Shown: positions 7,262-15,240, counted from the stretch's first letter. The stretch is 29,766 bases of DNA from an uncultured Caulobacter sp. (GCF_937900395.1 NZ_CALCDX010000051.1:1-29766), one strand, 5' to 3'. Translations and numbers: made by a program. Notes: generated by a model not told the origin, from the sequence alone.

Positions 7262-7650
7262 GGCTCTCGTCGAGGCCCTTTTTGGAAGCGCGCGCCGCCC
7301 TTACCCGGAAAAACTTCCCGAGAAACGAAAAGCGCGCGCGGCGGATAGCTGCGCGCGGCTTTCGACTCAAGGCCGCTCACTAAAAAATGTCTGGCGGAAC
7401 CTACCCGAATGAGCGCGCGCGCGCAAATAAACGCAGGGCGTTTTGGTTTATGCTGGCGCCATAATCGCCGCCGCGAGACGATCCCGAGATTGCGGATGGA
7501 AGCGGCACGATATATGCAGCCGCCGTAGGAGCATGGTAGCCGAAAGTGGACGCCGGTTTTGGCGACCATCATGCTCAAAATGTTTAGAATTAGAGCTTGC
7601 GTGGCAGATCGATGGATCTCGCCACGCAAGCGGGCGACTTTGGGGCCTTC
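7262..7650. other. 389-base divergent intergenic region between purC and the ATPase inhibitor gene
   Basis: No convincing gene is seen; a possible frame at 7443-7691 has no ribosome-binding site, no family resemblance and overlaps the downstream gene. The region contains a GCGCGCGCGC run near 7420, AT-rich stretches near 7380 and 7580 that could hold promoters, and a long hairpin at 7596-7630. Confidence 0.6.
7596..7630 (+). promoter_or_regulatory. Long stem-loop just before the ATPase inhibitor gene
   Basis: Outer arms CTTGCGTGGC and GCCACGCAAG pair perfectly over 10 bp. Inside, AGATC and GATCT pair over 5 bp around a GATG loop, with one bulged C. The element ends 20 bases before the start codon at 7651 and is not followed by a T run, so it is not a terminator. 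It could be a leader structure or a two-fold symmetric protein site. Confidence 0.6.
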
Positions 7651-7968
7651 ATGACCACCTTCGACGAACGCGAGCAGGGTTTCGAACGTAAGTTCGCGCT
7701 GGACCAGGAACTGGAATTCAAGGCGGCCGCGCGCCGCAACCGCCTTCTGGGCGAATGGGCGGCTGGCCTGATGGGCCTTGCGACCGCCGAGGAATACGCG
7801 CGCGCCGTGGTCAAGTCCGACTTCGAGCAGCCGGGCGACGACGACGTTTTCCGTAAGGTTTACGAGGACCTGAAGGGCTCGGGCGTCTCGATCGGCGAGG
7901 GCGAGGTCCGCATGAAGATGGCCGAGCTGCTGGCCCAGGCCCGCGAGCAGATCAAGGCCGGCGAATAA
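7651..7968 (+). CDS. F1FO-ATPase inhibitor zeta subunit (DUF1476 family)
   Basis: 105 residues, beginning MTTFDEREQG and continuing with the family signature FERKFALDQELEFKAAARRNRLLGEWAAGLMG. This is the alphaproteobacterial zeta protein, which inserts its N-terminal segment into F1 and blocks ATP hydrolysis, preventing ATP loss when respiration fails. The body is a helical bundle; the length is normal. The ATG at 7651 begins exactly at the conserved N-terminus; in-frame codons upstream fall in the hairpin at 7596-7630. The ribosome-binding site is poor (TGGGG), which fits translational control by that hairpin. The gene stands alone, away from any atp operon, and ends at a strong terminator (7999-8020). 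Confidence 0.9.
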   Translation: MTTFDEREQGFERKFALDQELEFKAAARRNRLLGEWAAGLMGLATAEEYARAVVKSDFEQPGDDDVFRKVYEDLKGSGVSIGEGEVRMKMAELLAQAREQIKAGE

Positions 7969-7998
7969 GCCCGTCTTCACGCCTGACCGGTTCGAGCG

Positions 7999-8028
7999 AG
8001 GCCGCCCCGAGGGGCGGCCTTTCTCATT
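7999..8028 (+). terminator. Intrinsic terminator after the ATPase inhibitor gene
   Basis: AGGCCGCCCC and GGGGCGGCCT (7999-8020) pair around GA, followed by TTTCTCATT. It separates the rightward inhibitor gene from the convergent permease gene, whose stop is at 8046. Confidence 0.8.
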
Positions 8029-8045
8029 TGGGGTCAGGTTTGGCG

Positions 8046-9536
8046 TCAGTGTGTCTGGTAGTTGGCTTTGCCCCCGCTCATGGCGAAGGCTTCCTCGGGA
8101 GATAGCACCAGCTTTTTGCGCCCGACCGCGGCGAAATAGGCGATCCCCACCGCGAACCAGATCGCGACGCCGATGACGCCGGTCCGATAGATCGGATCCT
8201 TCAGCTGGTAGAAGATGGTGATCAGCGAGATGATCACCGTCAGGCCGGCCCCGGCGACGCCGAACACGCTCTTGTAGGGGCGTTCGAGGTCAGGGAGCTT
8301 GCGGCGTAGCAGGATGTAGGACACGCCCTGGGCCACATAGGACAGCATGGCGCCGAACACGGCCATGTTAAGCAGTGTGCCGCCGATCACCGCCGCGCCC
8401 TTCTCGGCGCCGAGCGCGAACCAGACCGCCAGCATCACCGCCAGCCCGGCCAGTGAGCCGACGATCAACGCCACGTCCGGGGTCTTGCGTACGCCGTGGG
8501 TCAGCGACAGCGGGCGCGGGAAGTAGCCGGCGCGCGACAGCGAATAGATCTGCCGGCCATAGGCGAAGATGATGGCGTGGAAGCTGGCGATCAGGCCGGC
8601 CACGGCCACGGCCGCCAGCACCTTGGCCAGGGACCCGCCGTAGATCGCCCGGAAGCCGTCCAGGATCGGCTCGCCCGACTTGGAGAGCGCGAAGGTCCCG
8701 GCCGGGATCGAGGCGTTCAACCACAGCACCAGCAGAGCCGAGACGATCAGGGTCAGCATGCCCAGGATGATCCCCTTGGGCAGGTCGCGCTGCGGTGTGT
8801 GCGACTCCTCGGCGGCCAGCGGCAGCTGTTCGATCGCGAGGAACAGCCAGACCGCGAACGGCAGCTGGGCTAGCGCTCCGCCGATCCCGGCCGGCAGGAA
8901 CGGACCGTGCCCGTCCTTCAGCTCGACTCCGCCCGGGCCGACGTTCAGGGCGTACTTGCCGAAGTCGGCGTGCGGGATGGCGCTGACCCAGAACACCGCA
9001 AGGCAGGCCAGGGCCAGGAGAGTGATGAACACAGTGAAGCGGAACGACATCGCCACGCCGCCCGCGTTCAGCCCCACGAACACCACATAGGCGCCGATCC
9101 AATAGAGCGGCTGGGCCCAGGTCGGCGTCTCGAAGATCCCCGACAGGTAGCTGCCGATAAAGAAGCAGACCACGGCCGCGGTCAGCACGTATTCGACATT
9201 CTCGCACAGGCCGGTGATGAAGCCTCCCCAGGGCCCCATCGCCGTCCGGGCGAACGAATAGGCCCCGCCGGTGTGCGGCTGGGCGGCCGCCATCTCGGCG
9301 ATCGAAAAGGTAAGCCCCAAATACATGACGGTGATGATCAGGGTGGCCACCAGCATGCCGCCCCAGCCGCCGGTCCCCATGCCCAGGTTCCAGCCCGAGA
9401 ACTGGCCCGAGATCACCGCGCCGACCCCTAGCGCCCACAGGGAGAACACGCCCGCGTAGCGTTTGAGGCCTCGCTTGTCGAAATAGCCGTCCTCGACGGT
9501 CTCGTACTTGACGCCGCCCGATGTCGGTTCGCTCAT
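8046..9536 (-). CDS. Ethanolamine permease (APC superfamily)
   Basis: 496 residues with about 12 hydrophobic segments, ending in a soluble tail (SPEEAFAMSGGKANYQTH). The N-terminal GYFDKRGLKRYAGVFSLWALG and the following SGQFSGWNLG are characteristic of the ethanolamine permease (eat) branch of the amino acid-polyamine-organocation transporters. AEMAAAQPHTGGAYSFART and AIEQLPLAAEESHTPQRDLPKG are typical substrate-path and loop sequences. The ATG at 9536 has GGAGGG eight bases upstream. It is the third gene of the eutB-eutC-permease unit, 104 bases after eutC. The assignment rests on sequence and on its neighbours; another small amine is possible. Confidence 0.88.
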   Translation of the reverse strand: MSEPTSGGVKYETVEDGYFDKRGLKRYAGVFSLWALGVGAVISGQFSGWNLGMGTGGWGGMLVATLIITVMYLGLTFSIAEMAAAQPHTGGAYSFARTAMGPWGGFITGLCENVEYVLTAAVVCFFIGSYLSGIFETPTWAQPLYWIGAYVVFVGLNAGGVAMSFRFTVFITLLALACLAVFWVSAIPHADFGKYALNVGPGGVELKDGHGPFLPAGIGGALAQLPFAVWLFLAIEQLPLAAEESHTPQRDLPKGIILGMLTLIVSALLVLWLNASIPAGTFALSKSGEPILDGFRAIYGGSLAKVLAAVAVAGLIASFHAIIFAYGRQIYSLSRAGYFPRPLSLTHGVRKTPDVALIVGSLAGLAVMLAVWFALGAEKGAAVIGGTLLNMAVFGAMLSYVAQGVSYILLRRKLPDLERPYKSVFGVAGAGLTVIISLITIFYQLKDPIYRTGVIGVAIWFAVGIAYFAAVGRKKLVLSPEEAFAMSGGKANYQTH

Positions 9537-9640
9537 GATTATCCCTCCGCACCTGGCCGCCATGGTTGCTCGCGATCAGCGCGTCGAGGCGAGGCGGCGC
9601 GAGGGCGCGCCGGCTCTAGAGCTCCGCGGCGTTTACTATT

Positions 9641-10453
9641 TCAGCACGGGGAACGACGTTCGCCCAACTCCAGGGCGATCTCGGTGGCTGGCGTGGCCGA
9701 GGGGAGGGCCGCGACGTCGCTTTCGTCCTTCAGCGCCACGCCCGTCGCGGCCAAGCGCAGCGCCTCCTTGCACAGCCAGGCCAGCTTGAAGGCGGCAGCC
9801 TCGTACGAGAGGCCTTCGAGCCGGATGTTCGACACGCAATTGCGCTCAGCGTCGACCCGCCCGACCCGGGGCGCGAAGGTCAGATAGGCGCCGAGGCTGT
9901 CGGGCGAGGACAAACCCGGGCGTTCGCCAATCAGCACCAGCAGCAACCGCGCGCCAAGCCGCTCGCCGACCTCGTCGCCCAGGGCCACGCGGGCCTGCCG
10001 GGCCACGACCACGGGGGCTAGGCTCCAGCGCTCGGCGCGGACGCGGGGCAACAGGGCGGCGATCAAGGGCGCCGCGTGGGCGTGCGCGGCGGTGCTGGAC
10101 AGGCCGTCGGCGACCACGATGGCGAGGTCGACGGGGCCTGCGGAGCGTCGGCCGAGGTCGGCGCGGGCGGCGTCCGAAAGCTGGCGGCCAAGGTCGGGGC
10201 GGCGCAGATAGACGCCGCGGTCGGGCGCGGCGCTGTCGACCAGGAGGGTCGGCAGATCCAGCGCCTTGATCCGCGCGATGACGGCGGCCGCGTCGAACGG
10301 CGTATGGACCGCGTCTCGCGCCTGGGCGTGGGCCTGGGCGAAGGCCAGAACCTCCCGGGTCGGCAGGCTGGCGCCGCTGCGGCCGATGGCGATGCGGGCT
10401 GGCGTCCGAGCCCGCAGGGCGGTCCAGGGATCGGGCGGCACGGGCCGGTTCAA
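9641..10453 (-). CDS. eutC: Ethanolamine ammonia-lyase small subunit EutC
   Basis: 270 residues. It contributes with EutB to coenzyme B12 binding in the enzyme that splits ethanolamine into acetaldehyde and ammonia. Family segments include ARIAIGRSGASLPTREVLAFAQAHAQARDAVH, DLAIVVADGLSSTAAHAHA, LIGERPGLSSPDSLGAYLTF and ERNCVSNIR. The frame stays open far upstream through eutB, but the conserved N-terminus begins here. I choose the TTG at 10453, which overlaps the eutB stop as TTGA and has GGGAG seven bases upstream; a GTG four codons later is the alternative. The four-base overlap implies translational coupling, fitting equal amounts of both subunits. Confidence 0.93.
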   Translation of the reverse strand: MNRPVPPDPWTALRARTPARIAIGRSGASLPTREVLAFAQAHAQARDAVHTPFDAAAVIARIKALDLPTLLVDSAAPDRGVYLRRPDLGRQLSDAARADLGRRSAGPVDLAIVVADGLSSTAAHAHAAPLIAALLPRVRAERWSLAPVVVARQARVALGDEVGERLGARLLLVLIGERPGLSSPDSLGAYLTFAPRVGRVDAERNCVSNIRLEGLSYEAAAFKLAWLCKEALRLAATGVALKDESDVAALPSATPATEIALELGERRSPC

Positions 10454-11829
10454 GCGACGGCTCCCGCCAGCAGAGGGTGTTCGGCCCGGGGCGGCGCCAG
10501 GCGTCCGTCCGGCCCGGTGATCCGGAAGCGCTCTAGCCAGGCCTCGAACTCGGGCGCGCGCTTGCGGCCCAGCAGCTCGCGGACATAGAGCGCGTCGTGG
10601 AACGAGGTCGACTGGTAGTTCAGCATCACGTCGTCGGCCCCGGGCACGCCCATGATGAAGGTGACGCCCGCCGCGGCCAGCAGGGTCAGCAGGGTGTCCA
10701 TGTCGTCCTGGTCGGCCTCGGCGTGGTTGGTGTAGCAGACGTCGACGCCCAGCGGCGCGCCCAGCAGCTTGCCGCAGAAGTGATCCTCCAGCCCCGCCCG
10801 GATGATCTGCTTGCCGTCGTACAGGTATTCCGGGCCGATGAAGCCGACGACCGAATTGACCAGCAGCGGCTCGAAGACGCGCGCCACGCCATAGGCGCGG
10901 GCCTCCAGGGTCTGCTGGTCGACGCCGTGGTGGGCGCCCGCCGACAGGGCCGAGCCCTGGCCGGTTTCGAAGTACATGACATTGTCGCCGACGGTCCCGC
11001 GCTTCAGCGAGCGGCCGGCGTCCAGGCCTTCCTTCAGCAGGGCCAGGGTGACGCCGAAGCTGGCGTTGGCGGCCTCGGTTCCGGCGATCGACTGGAAGAC
11101 GAGGTCGACGGGCGCGCCACGCTCGACCAGTTCGACGGCGCTGGTCACGTGGGTCAGGACGCAGGACTGGGTCGGAATCTCGAACCGGGCGATCAGGTCG
11201 TCCATCAGGCGCAGCAGGTCGCCCAGGACCGAGAGGTTGTCGCTGGCGGGATTGATGCCGATCACCGCGTCGCCGCAGCCGTACATCAGGCCGTCCAGGA
11301 TCGAGGCGGTGACCCCGGCGGGATCGTCGGTCGGATGATTGGGCTGCAGCCGCACCGCCATGGTCCCTGGCAGGCCGATCGTGTTGCGGAACCGGGTGAC
11401 GACCCCGCACTTGCTGGCCGCCAGGATCAGGTCCTGGTTGCGCATGATCTTGCTGACCGCCGCGGCCATCTCGGGCGTCAGCCCCGGGGCCAGGCGGACG
11501 AGCGCGGCAGGCGTGGCGGCCCCGGACAACAGCCAGTCGCGTAGCTCGCCGACGGTCAGCGAGGCGACAGGCGCGAAGGCGGCCGCGTCGTGGCCGTCCA
11601 GGATCAGGCGCGTGACCTCATCGGTCTCGTACGGCACCACCGCCTCGGTCAGGAAGGTTTTCAGCGGGGTGTCGGCCAGGGCCGCCTTGGCCGCGACGTT
11701 CTGCTGGGCGCTCTCGGCGGCGACGCCCGCCAGGGCGTCGCCGGAACGCGGCGGCGAGGCCTTGGCCAGCAGGTCGGCGAGGCTGTCGAAGCGCCAGGTG
11801 GTCGCGCCAAGGGTCGAGGCGAAGGCCAT
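10450..11829 (-). CDS. eutB: Ethanolamine ammonia-lyase large subunit EutB
   Basis: 459 residues, full length for EutB, the TIM-barrel catalytic subunit that works with adenosylcobalamin. Typical stretches are AASKCGVVTRFRNTIGLPGTMAVRLQPNHPTDDPAG, YGCGDAVIGINPASDN, and VVGFIGPEYLYDGKQIIRAGLEDHFCGKLLG. The ATG at 11829 has GAGGA five bases upstream. It is the first gene of the operon; upstream are 366 bases shared with the divergent DUF1842-like gene. No eutA reactivase, microcompartment shell gene, aldehyde dehydrogenase or recognisable cobalamin riboswitch is in the window, so ethanolamine is more likely a nitrogen source used in the open cytoplasm. Confidence 0.96.
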   Translation of the reverse strand: MAFASTLGATTWRFDSLADLLAKASPPRSGDALAGVAAESAQQNVAAKAALADTPLKTFLTEAVVPYETDEVTRLILDGHDAAAFAPVASLTVGELRDWLLSGAATPAALVRLAPGLTPEMAAAVSKIMRNQDLILAASKCGVVTRFRNTIGLPGTMAVRLQPNHPTDDPAGVTASILDGLMYGCGDAVIGINPASDNLSVLGDLLRLMDDLIARFEIPTQSCVLTHVTSAVELVERGAPVDLVFQSIAGTEAANASFGVTLALLKEGLDAGRSLKRGTVGDNVMYFETGQGSALSAGAHHGVDQQTLEARAYGVARVFEPLLVNSVVGFIGPEYLYDGKQIIRAGLEDHFCGKLLGAPLGVDVCYTNHAEADQDDMDTLLTLLAAAGVTFIMGVPGADDVMLNYQSTSFHDALYVRELLGRKRAPEFEAWLERFRITGPDGRLAPPRAEHPLLAGAVA

Positions 11830-12195
11830 GGTTCCTCATCAGCCCTGTTATTCCGCGAGGGTGAACCGCTCGGGACCTGCGGGCAAACCCTAAGCGGCCG
11901 GGAGAGGGGGCGGGGGCTCACTTGCCGTTGACTTGATCACGTCGGGCCGAGCCGGAGTCGATTTATTCTAAACGCCGGGACGCGCCGCGCCCGGATCCTG
12001 AGGCTGGGCGCGCCTTACCGCATAAGGCCTCGACATCATGGTCACGCGAGTGAGTGCGTGAGATACTCTTCATAGTTGTTTAATGGGTGAATTTTGTTCC
12101 AGGGTTTTCGTCTGGCGTCCGGCGGGGATCGGGATCATTGCTTTCGCGGCCGCCCCAGAGCGGCGGCTCGAAGGAGCAAAAAGGGAGAACGTCCA
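11830..12195. other. 366-base divergent intergenic region between eutB and the DUF1842-like gene
   Basis: No gene is seen. The region contains a TTGACT near 11928 followed by an AT-rich patch near 11960, a short inverted repeat TCACGC / GCGTGA at 12042-12061, and an AT-rich strip near 12075-12100 that may hold the rightward promoter. No cobalamin box was recognised. Confidence 0.55.
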
Positions 12196-12618
12196 ATGAC
12201 TGCTGATGTCGGTACGCTTCACACCCAAAAAACCGCCAGCGACGTGCTGGGCCTCTATTTCGTCAAGGCCGTGGTCGGCAACGCCGGCACGCCGGGCGCC
12301 CCGCTGGTGAATCTGGCGCTGTCGGTCCAGGCGGCCTCGGGCCACGTCGCCGGCATCGCCGAGATCACCCAGGCGGTCCCCGGCGGCAATCACCGTTTCC
12401 CGGTGACGGGCCAGATCTATCAGACCGGCCTTGGTCCCAACCACCAGCTGGTCTCGCTGCAGGGCGAGTTCGTCTACACGGTGCCGCCGCCGGCGATCGG
12501 CTCGTTCCTGGCCAAGTTCACCGCGGCCCTGTCGGTCGACCAGCAATGGAACGGCTCGGGCGGCTTCAATTATGTGACGACCCACGTCGAGAACGTGCCG
12601 GTCAAGAATATCGCCTAA
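12196..12618 (+). CDS. DUF1842-like protein of unknown function
   Basis: 140 residues, no signal peptide or membrane segment, beginning MTADVGTLHTQKTASDVLGL. The pattern LYFVKAVVGNAGTPGAPLVNLALSVQAASGHVAGIAEITQAV, then GQIYQTG and a Trp-containing end (ALSVDQQWNGSGGFNYVT), looks like DUF1842, a small beta-rich family of unknown role; this is from memory and moderately sure. AGGGAG lies eight bases before the ATG at 12196, and the frame upstream of it has no family resemblance. It is a single-gene unit with its own terminator at 12636-12672 and does not obviously belong to the ethanolamine operon facing away from it. Confidence 0.75.
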   Translation: MTADVGTLHTQKTASDVLGLYFVKAVVGNAGTPGAPLVNLALSVQAASGHVAGIAEITQAVPGGNHRFPVTGQIYQTGLGPNHQLVSLQGEFVYTVPPPAIGSFLAKFTAALSVDQQWNGSGGFNYVTTHVENVPVKNIA

Positions 12619-12635
12619 TTCCTCCCAAGGCGCTT

Positions 12636-12672
12636 GGCCCGTGTCGCCGCAGCCGGCGGCGCGGGCCCTTTT
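12636..12672 (+). terminator. Terminator after the DUF1842-like gene
   Basis: An imperfect GC-rich stem, GGCCCGTGTCGCCG paired with CGGCGGCGCGGGCC around CAGC (12636-12667), is followed by CTTTT. It lies just before the stop of the convergent glycosylase gene at 12677. Confidence 0.7.
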
Positions 12673-12676
12673 AGGC

Positions 12677-13174
12677 CTAGGTCGGCGCGACGAATGGCGC
12701 CAGCCCCAGCCAGGCCTCCGCCTTCTGTTCGAAACCGCGCGCCGCGTGGGCTGGGCTGGAGGAGGGCAGGGCCAGCGTCGGCACGCGGCCGCCCAGCAGC
12801 TTGCCGCCCAGCTTGGCCGCCGTCCCGCCATTGAAGGCGACGATTTTCAGGTGCGGCAAGGTCTCGATCAGCGCCAGGAGATCATTGGCCGCTGGATCGC
12901 GGATAGCGGCGTCCAGGCTGCCGGGCCGCTCGGCGTGGGCGATCACGTCCCACAGGCCGACGTGGCGGGCCAGAAGCGCGGCGAGGCGGGCTTCATAGGC
13001 CAAGGGCGTCAGCGGGACGTCCAACACCCGCTCCATCAACCGCCAAAAGGCGTTCCGGGGATTGCCGTAGTACTGGCGCGCGGCCAGCGAGGCCTCACCG
13101 GGCAGGCTGCCCAGGATCAGGACGCGGACGTCCGCGTCGACGACGGGCGGAAAGCCCCGCTTAACCGCCGCCAT
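12677..13174 (-). CDS. DNA-deoxyinosine glycosylase (UDG superfamily, family 6-like)
   Basis: 165 residues, the usual size for this group. It should remove hypoxanthine (deaminated adenine, or dITP incorporation) from DNA in base excision repair. The active-site segment VLILGSLPGEASLAARQYYGNPRNAFWRLM (residues 18-47) has the GSLPG motif and the YYGNPRNxFW motif. The second motif, LPSSSPAHA (136-144), matches the minor-groove loop of the family. The ATG at 13174 overlaps the end of the preceding oxygenase gene by 14 bases, with AAGGAA inside that gene as ribosome-binding site. It is the last gene of the purB unit. Confidence 0.87.
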   Translation of the reverse strand: MAAVKRGFPPVVDADVRVLILGSLPGEASLAARQYYGNPRNAFWRLMERVLDVPLTPLAYEARLAALLARHVGLWDVIAHAERPGSLDAAIRDPAANDLLALIETLPHLKIVAFNGGTAAKLGGKLLGGRVPTLALPSSSPAHAARGFEQKAEAWLGLAPFVAPT

Positions 13175-13904
13175 GGGGCGGGTCGTTCCTTAGCCAGCCG
13201 GTGACCATCAGGCGCGCCGCGCCGGCGTAGGGCGCGACGGGCGCGACCGAGTGGACGCGAGGCACGCGGAACAGCGTCAGGGTGTTCCAGGCCGGCGCAT
13301 AGCCGCGCTCGACGTCGCCCTTGGCGTCATGGAACAGCAGCTGGCCGCCCCAGTCGGGCCGCCAGATGCGCGTCAGGCCCAGGGTGTAGGCCGCCAGGCG
13401 CTCGCCGACGCCCGTGTCGTCATGCAGCGTCAGGAAGTCGCCGGGGCGGTAGCAGGTGGCCTGGCCGTCGATCTTGGTGACGCCGGTCTCGCCCGTCACC
13501 GCCGCGCAGAAGCCGATGAAGGCCTCGCCGTTCAGGAACTCGGTCAGGGCGTGGATCGGATGCCCCGGATCGCGGCCGGCCAGATAGGCGTCGATCATCG
13601 GATAGCCGAGATAGACATAGGCGAAGCCCTCGCGAGCCCGGGTCGTGGCGGCGTGCAGCCGCTGGACCACGGCCTCGCCGCCCAGGGCCTGGCGACGCGC
13701 GCGGTCCAGGACCTCGGCCTCGCCCCGCTCGTCCGAGCAGATGACATCCCAGTCGATGGTTTGCTCGAGAATACCGGCCAGGCGATCGACCACGGCCGGT
13801 TCGAAGACGTCGGGGATGCGCGCCACGCCCTCGCGGGCGTAGGCCGCCGCGAACGCGGCCGGATCGAGCGCCGGGTTCAGGCGCAGGATCGGCGCGTCGC
13901 TCAA
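13161..13904 (-). CDS. 2OG-Fe(II) oxygenase, prolyl-hydroxylase-like
   Basis: 247 residues, soluble. The C-terminal half carries the iron site H161-x-D163 in LTLHDDTG, the distal His218 in RVHSV, and the 2-oxoglutarate-binding Arg231 in AARLMVTGWL, in the order expected of the prolyl 4-hydroxylase / Tpa1-like double-stranded beta-helix. The N-terminal half (residues 1-110) is a helical lead-in that I do not recognise in detail. The start is a TTG at 13904, three bases after the purB stop, with AGG in the stop region; the gene is therefore coupled to purB. The target (protein, nucleic acid or small molecule) cannot be read. Its overlap with the deoxyinosine glycosylase raises, but does not prove, a repair-related role. 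Confidence 0.85.
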   Translation of the reverse strand: MSDAPILRLNPALDPAAFAAAYAREGVARIPDVFEPAVVDRLAGILEQTIDWDVICSDERGEAEVLDRARRQALGGEAVVQRLHAATTRAREGFAYVYLGYPMIDAYLAGRDPGHPIHALTEFLNGEAFIGFCAAVTGETGVTKIDGQATCYRPGDFLTLHDDTGVGERLAAYTLGLTRIWRPDWGGQLLFHDAKGDVERGYAPAWNTLTLFRVPRVHSVAPVAPYAGAARLMVTGWLRNDPPHGGG

Positions 13905-13907
13905 AAC

Positions 13908-15218
13908 CTAGGCCTGCTCGCCGAAGACGCGCTTGAAAATCACGTCGACGTTCTTGGTGTGGTAGCCGAGGTCGAACAGCTCTTCGAGCTCGGTTTCGGT
14001 CAGGGCCTTGGAGACCACGGGGTCGGCCTTGAGGAAGTCGAGGAACCGGCCTTCGCCGCGCCAGACCTTCATGGCGTTGCCCTGGACCGCCGCATAGGCG
14101 TCTTCGCGGCTGACGTCCTTGTGGGTCAGGGCCAGCATGACCCGTTGCGAGAAGACCAGGCCGCCCAGCTTGTCCAGATTCTTGGCCATGTTCTCGGGGT
14201 AGATGTTGAAGCGCTCGATGACGCCCGCCAGGCGGCGCAGGGCGAAGTCGAGGTGGATGGTGGCGTCGGGGCCGATGCCGCGCTCGACCGACGAGTGGCT
14301 GATGTCGCGCTCGTGCCAGAGGGCGACGTTCTCCATCGCCGGCACGACCGCCGAGCGGACCAGGCGGGCCAGGCCGGTCAGGTTCTCGGTCAGGATCGGG
14401 TTGCGCTTGTGCGGCATGGCCGACGAGCCCTTTTGACCCGGATCGAAGGGCTCCTCGGCTTCCAGCACCTCGGTGCGCTGCAGGTGGCGGATCTCGGTGG
14501 CCAGGCGCTCGACCGACGAGGCGACGACGCCCAGGGCCGCGAAATAGGCGGCGTGACGGTCGCGCGGGATCACCTGGGTCGAGACCGGCTCGACGGCCAG
14601 GCCCATCTTGTCGGCGACGTGCTGTTCGACGCGCGGGTCGACATTGGCGAAGGTCCCGACGGCGCCCGAGATCGCGCAGGTGGCGATCTCGAACTTGGCC
14701 ATCGCAAGTCGTTCTTTCGCTCGCTGGAACTCGGCGTAGTAGCCGGCCAGCTTCAGGCCGAAGGTGATCGGTTCGGCGTGGATGCCGTGGCTGCGGCCCA
14801 CGCAGACGGTCATCTTGTGCTCGAGCGCCCGGCGCTTCAGCGCGGCCAGAACCAGATCGACGTCTTCCAGCAGCAGGTCGGTGGCGCGCGACAGCTGCAC
14901 GGCGAAGCAGGTGTCCAGCACGTCGCTGCTGGTCATGCCCTGGTGCAGGAAGCGGGCTTCTGGACCGACGATCTCGGCGACGTGGGTCAGGAAGGCGATG
15001 ACGTCATGCTTGGTGACGCGCTCGATCTCGTCGATGCGGTCGCTGTCCCAGACCGCGTCGCGGCCCTTCTCCCAGATCGTCTCGGCGGCGATCTTGGGGA
15101 TGACCCCAAGCTCGGCCATGGCGTCGGCGGCGTGGGCCTCGATCTCGAACCAGATCTTGTACTTGGTCTGGCTGGACCAGATGGCGGCGGCTTCGGGGCG
15201 GGCGTAGCGGCTGATCAT
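13908..15218 (-). CDS. purB: Adenylosuccinate lyase PurB
   Basis: 436 residues, full length. It releases fumarate twice in purine synthesis: from SAICAR (the product of PurC) and from adenylosuccinate on the way to AMP. Seen in the sequence are MTSSD (95-99), GRSHGIHAEP (141-150) with the catalytic histidine region, and the fumarase/lyase signature GSSAMPHKRNP (264-274). The ATG at 15218 begins the conserved MISRYARPE; the frame is open upstream without support. The ribosome-binding site is not obvious, and an 8-bp GC hairpin abuts the start codon. Upstream is the MFS gene (stop 15272), downstream the oxygenase and glycosylase genes. Confidence 0.97.
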   Translation of the reverse strand: MISRYARPEAAAIWSSQTKYKIWFEIEAHAADAMAELGVIPKIAAETIWEKGRDAVWDSDRIDEIERVTKHDVIAFLTHVAEIVGPEARFLHQGMTSSDVLDTCFAVQLSRATDLLLEDVDLVLAALKRRALEHKMTVCVGRSHGIHAEPITFGLKLAGYYAEFQRAKERLAMAKFEIATCAISGAVGTFANVDPRVEQHVADKMGLAVEPVSTQVIPRDRHAAYFAALGVVASSVERLATEIRHLQRTEVLEAEEPFDPGQKGSSAMPHKRNPILTENLTGLARLVRSAVVPAMENVALWHERDISHSSVERGIGPDATIHLDFALRRLAGVIERFNIYPENMAKNLDKLGGLVFSQRVMLALTHKDVSREDAYAAVQGNAMKVWRGEGRFLDFLKADPVVSKALTETELEELFDLGYHTKNVDVIFKRVFGEQA

Positions 15219-15240
15219 GGGCGGGCGTTTCGGCCCGCCC
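15219..15240 (-). promoter_or_regulatory. GC hairpin touching the purB start codon
   Basis: GGGCGGGC (15219-15226) and GCCCGCCC (15233-15240) pair perfectly around a six-base loop. The element is directly adjacent to the purB ATG at 15218, within the 53 bases after the MFS stop codon. It lacks a T run and would occupy the place of a ribosome-binding site. Confidence 0.5.

Noticed and set aside
7411..7432. GCGCGCGCGC run as a Z-DNA or slippage element
   Set aside because: Short and expected at this base composition; no function suggested by its position.
7443..7691. Possible 82-residue gene upstream of the ATPase inhibitor
   Set aside because: No ribosome-binding site, Arg-rich random composition, overlap with the inhibitor gene and with its hairpin.
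9641..11410. Single 589-codon protein fusing an upstream sequence to EutC
   Set aside because: The upstream half is an out-of-frame reading of eutB; EutC homology begins only at the TTG at 10453.
11830..12195. Cobalamin riboswitch upstream of eutB
   Set aside because: Looked for because the enzyme needs B12, but no B12-box-like sequence or matching fold was recognised in the region.
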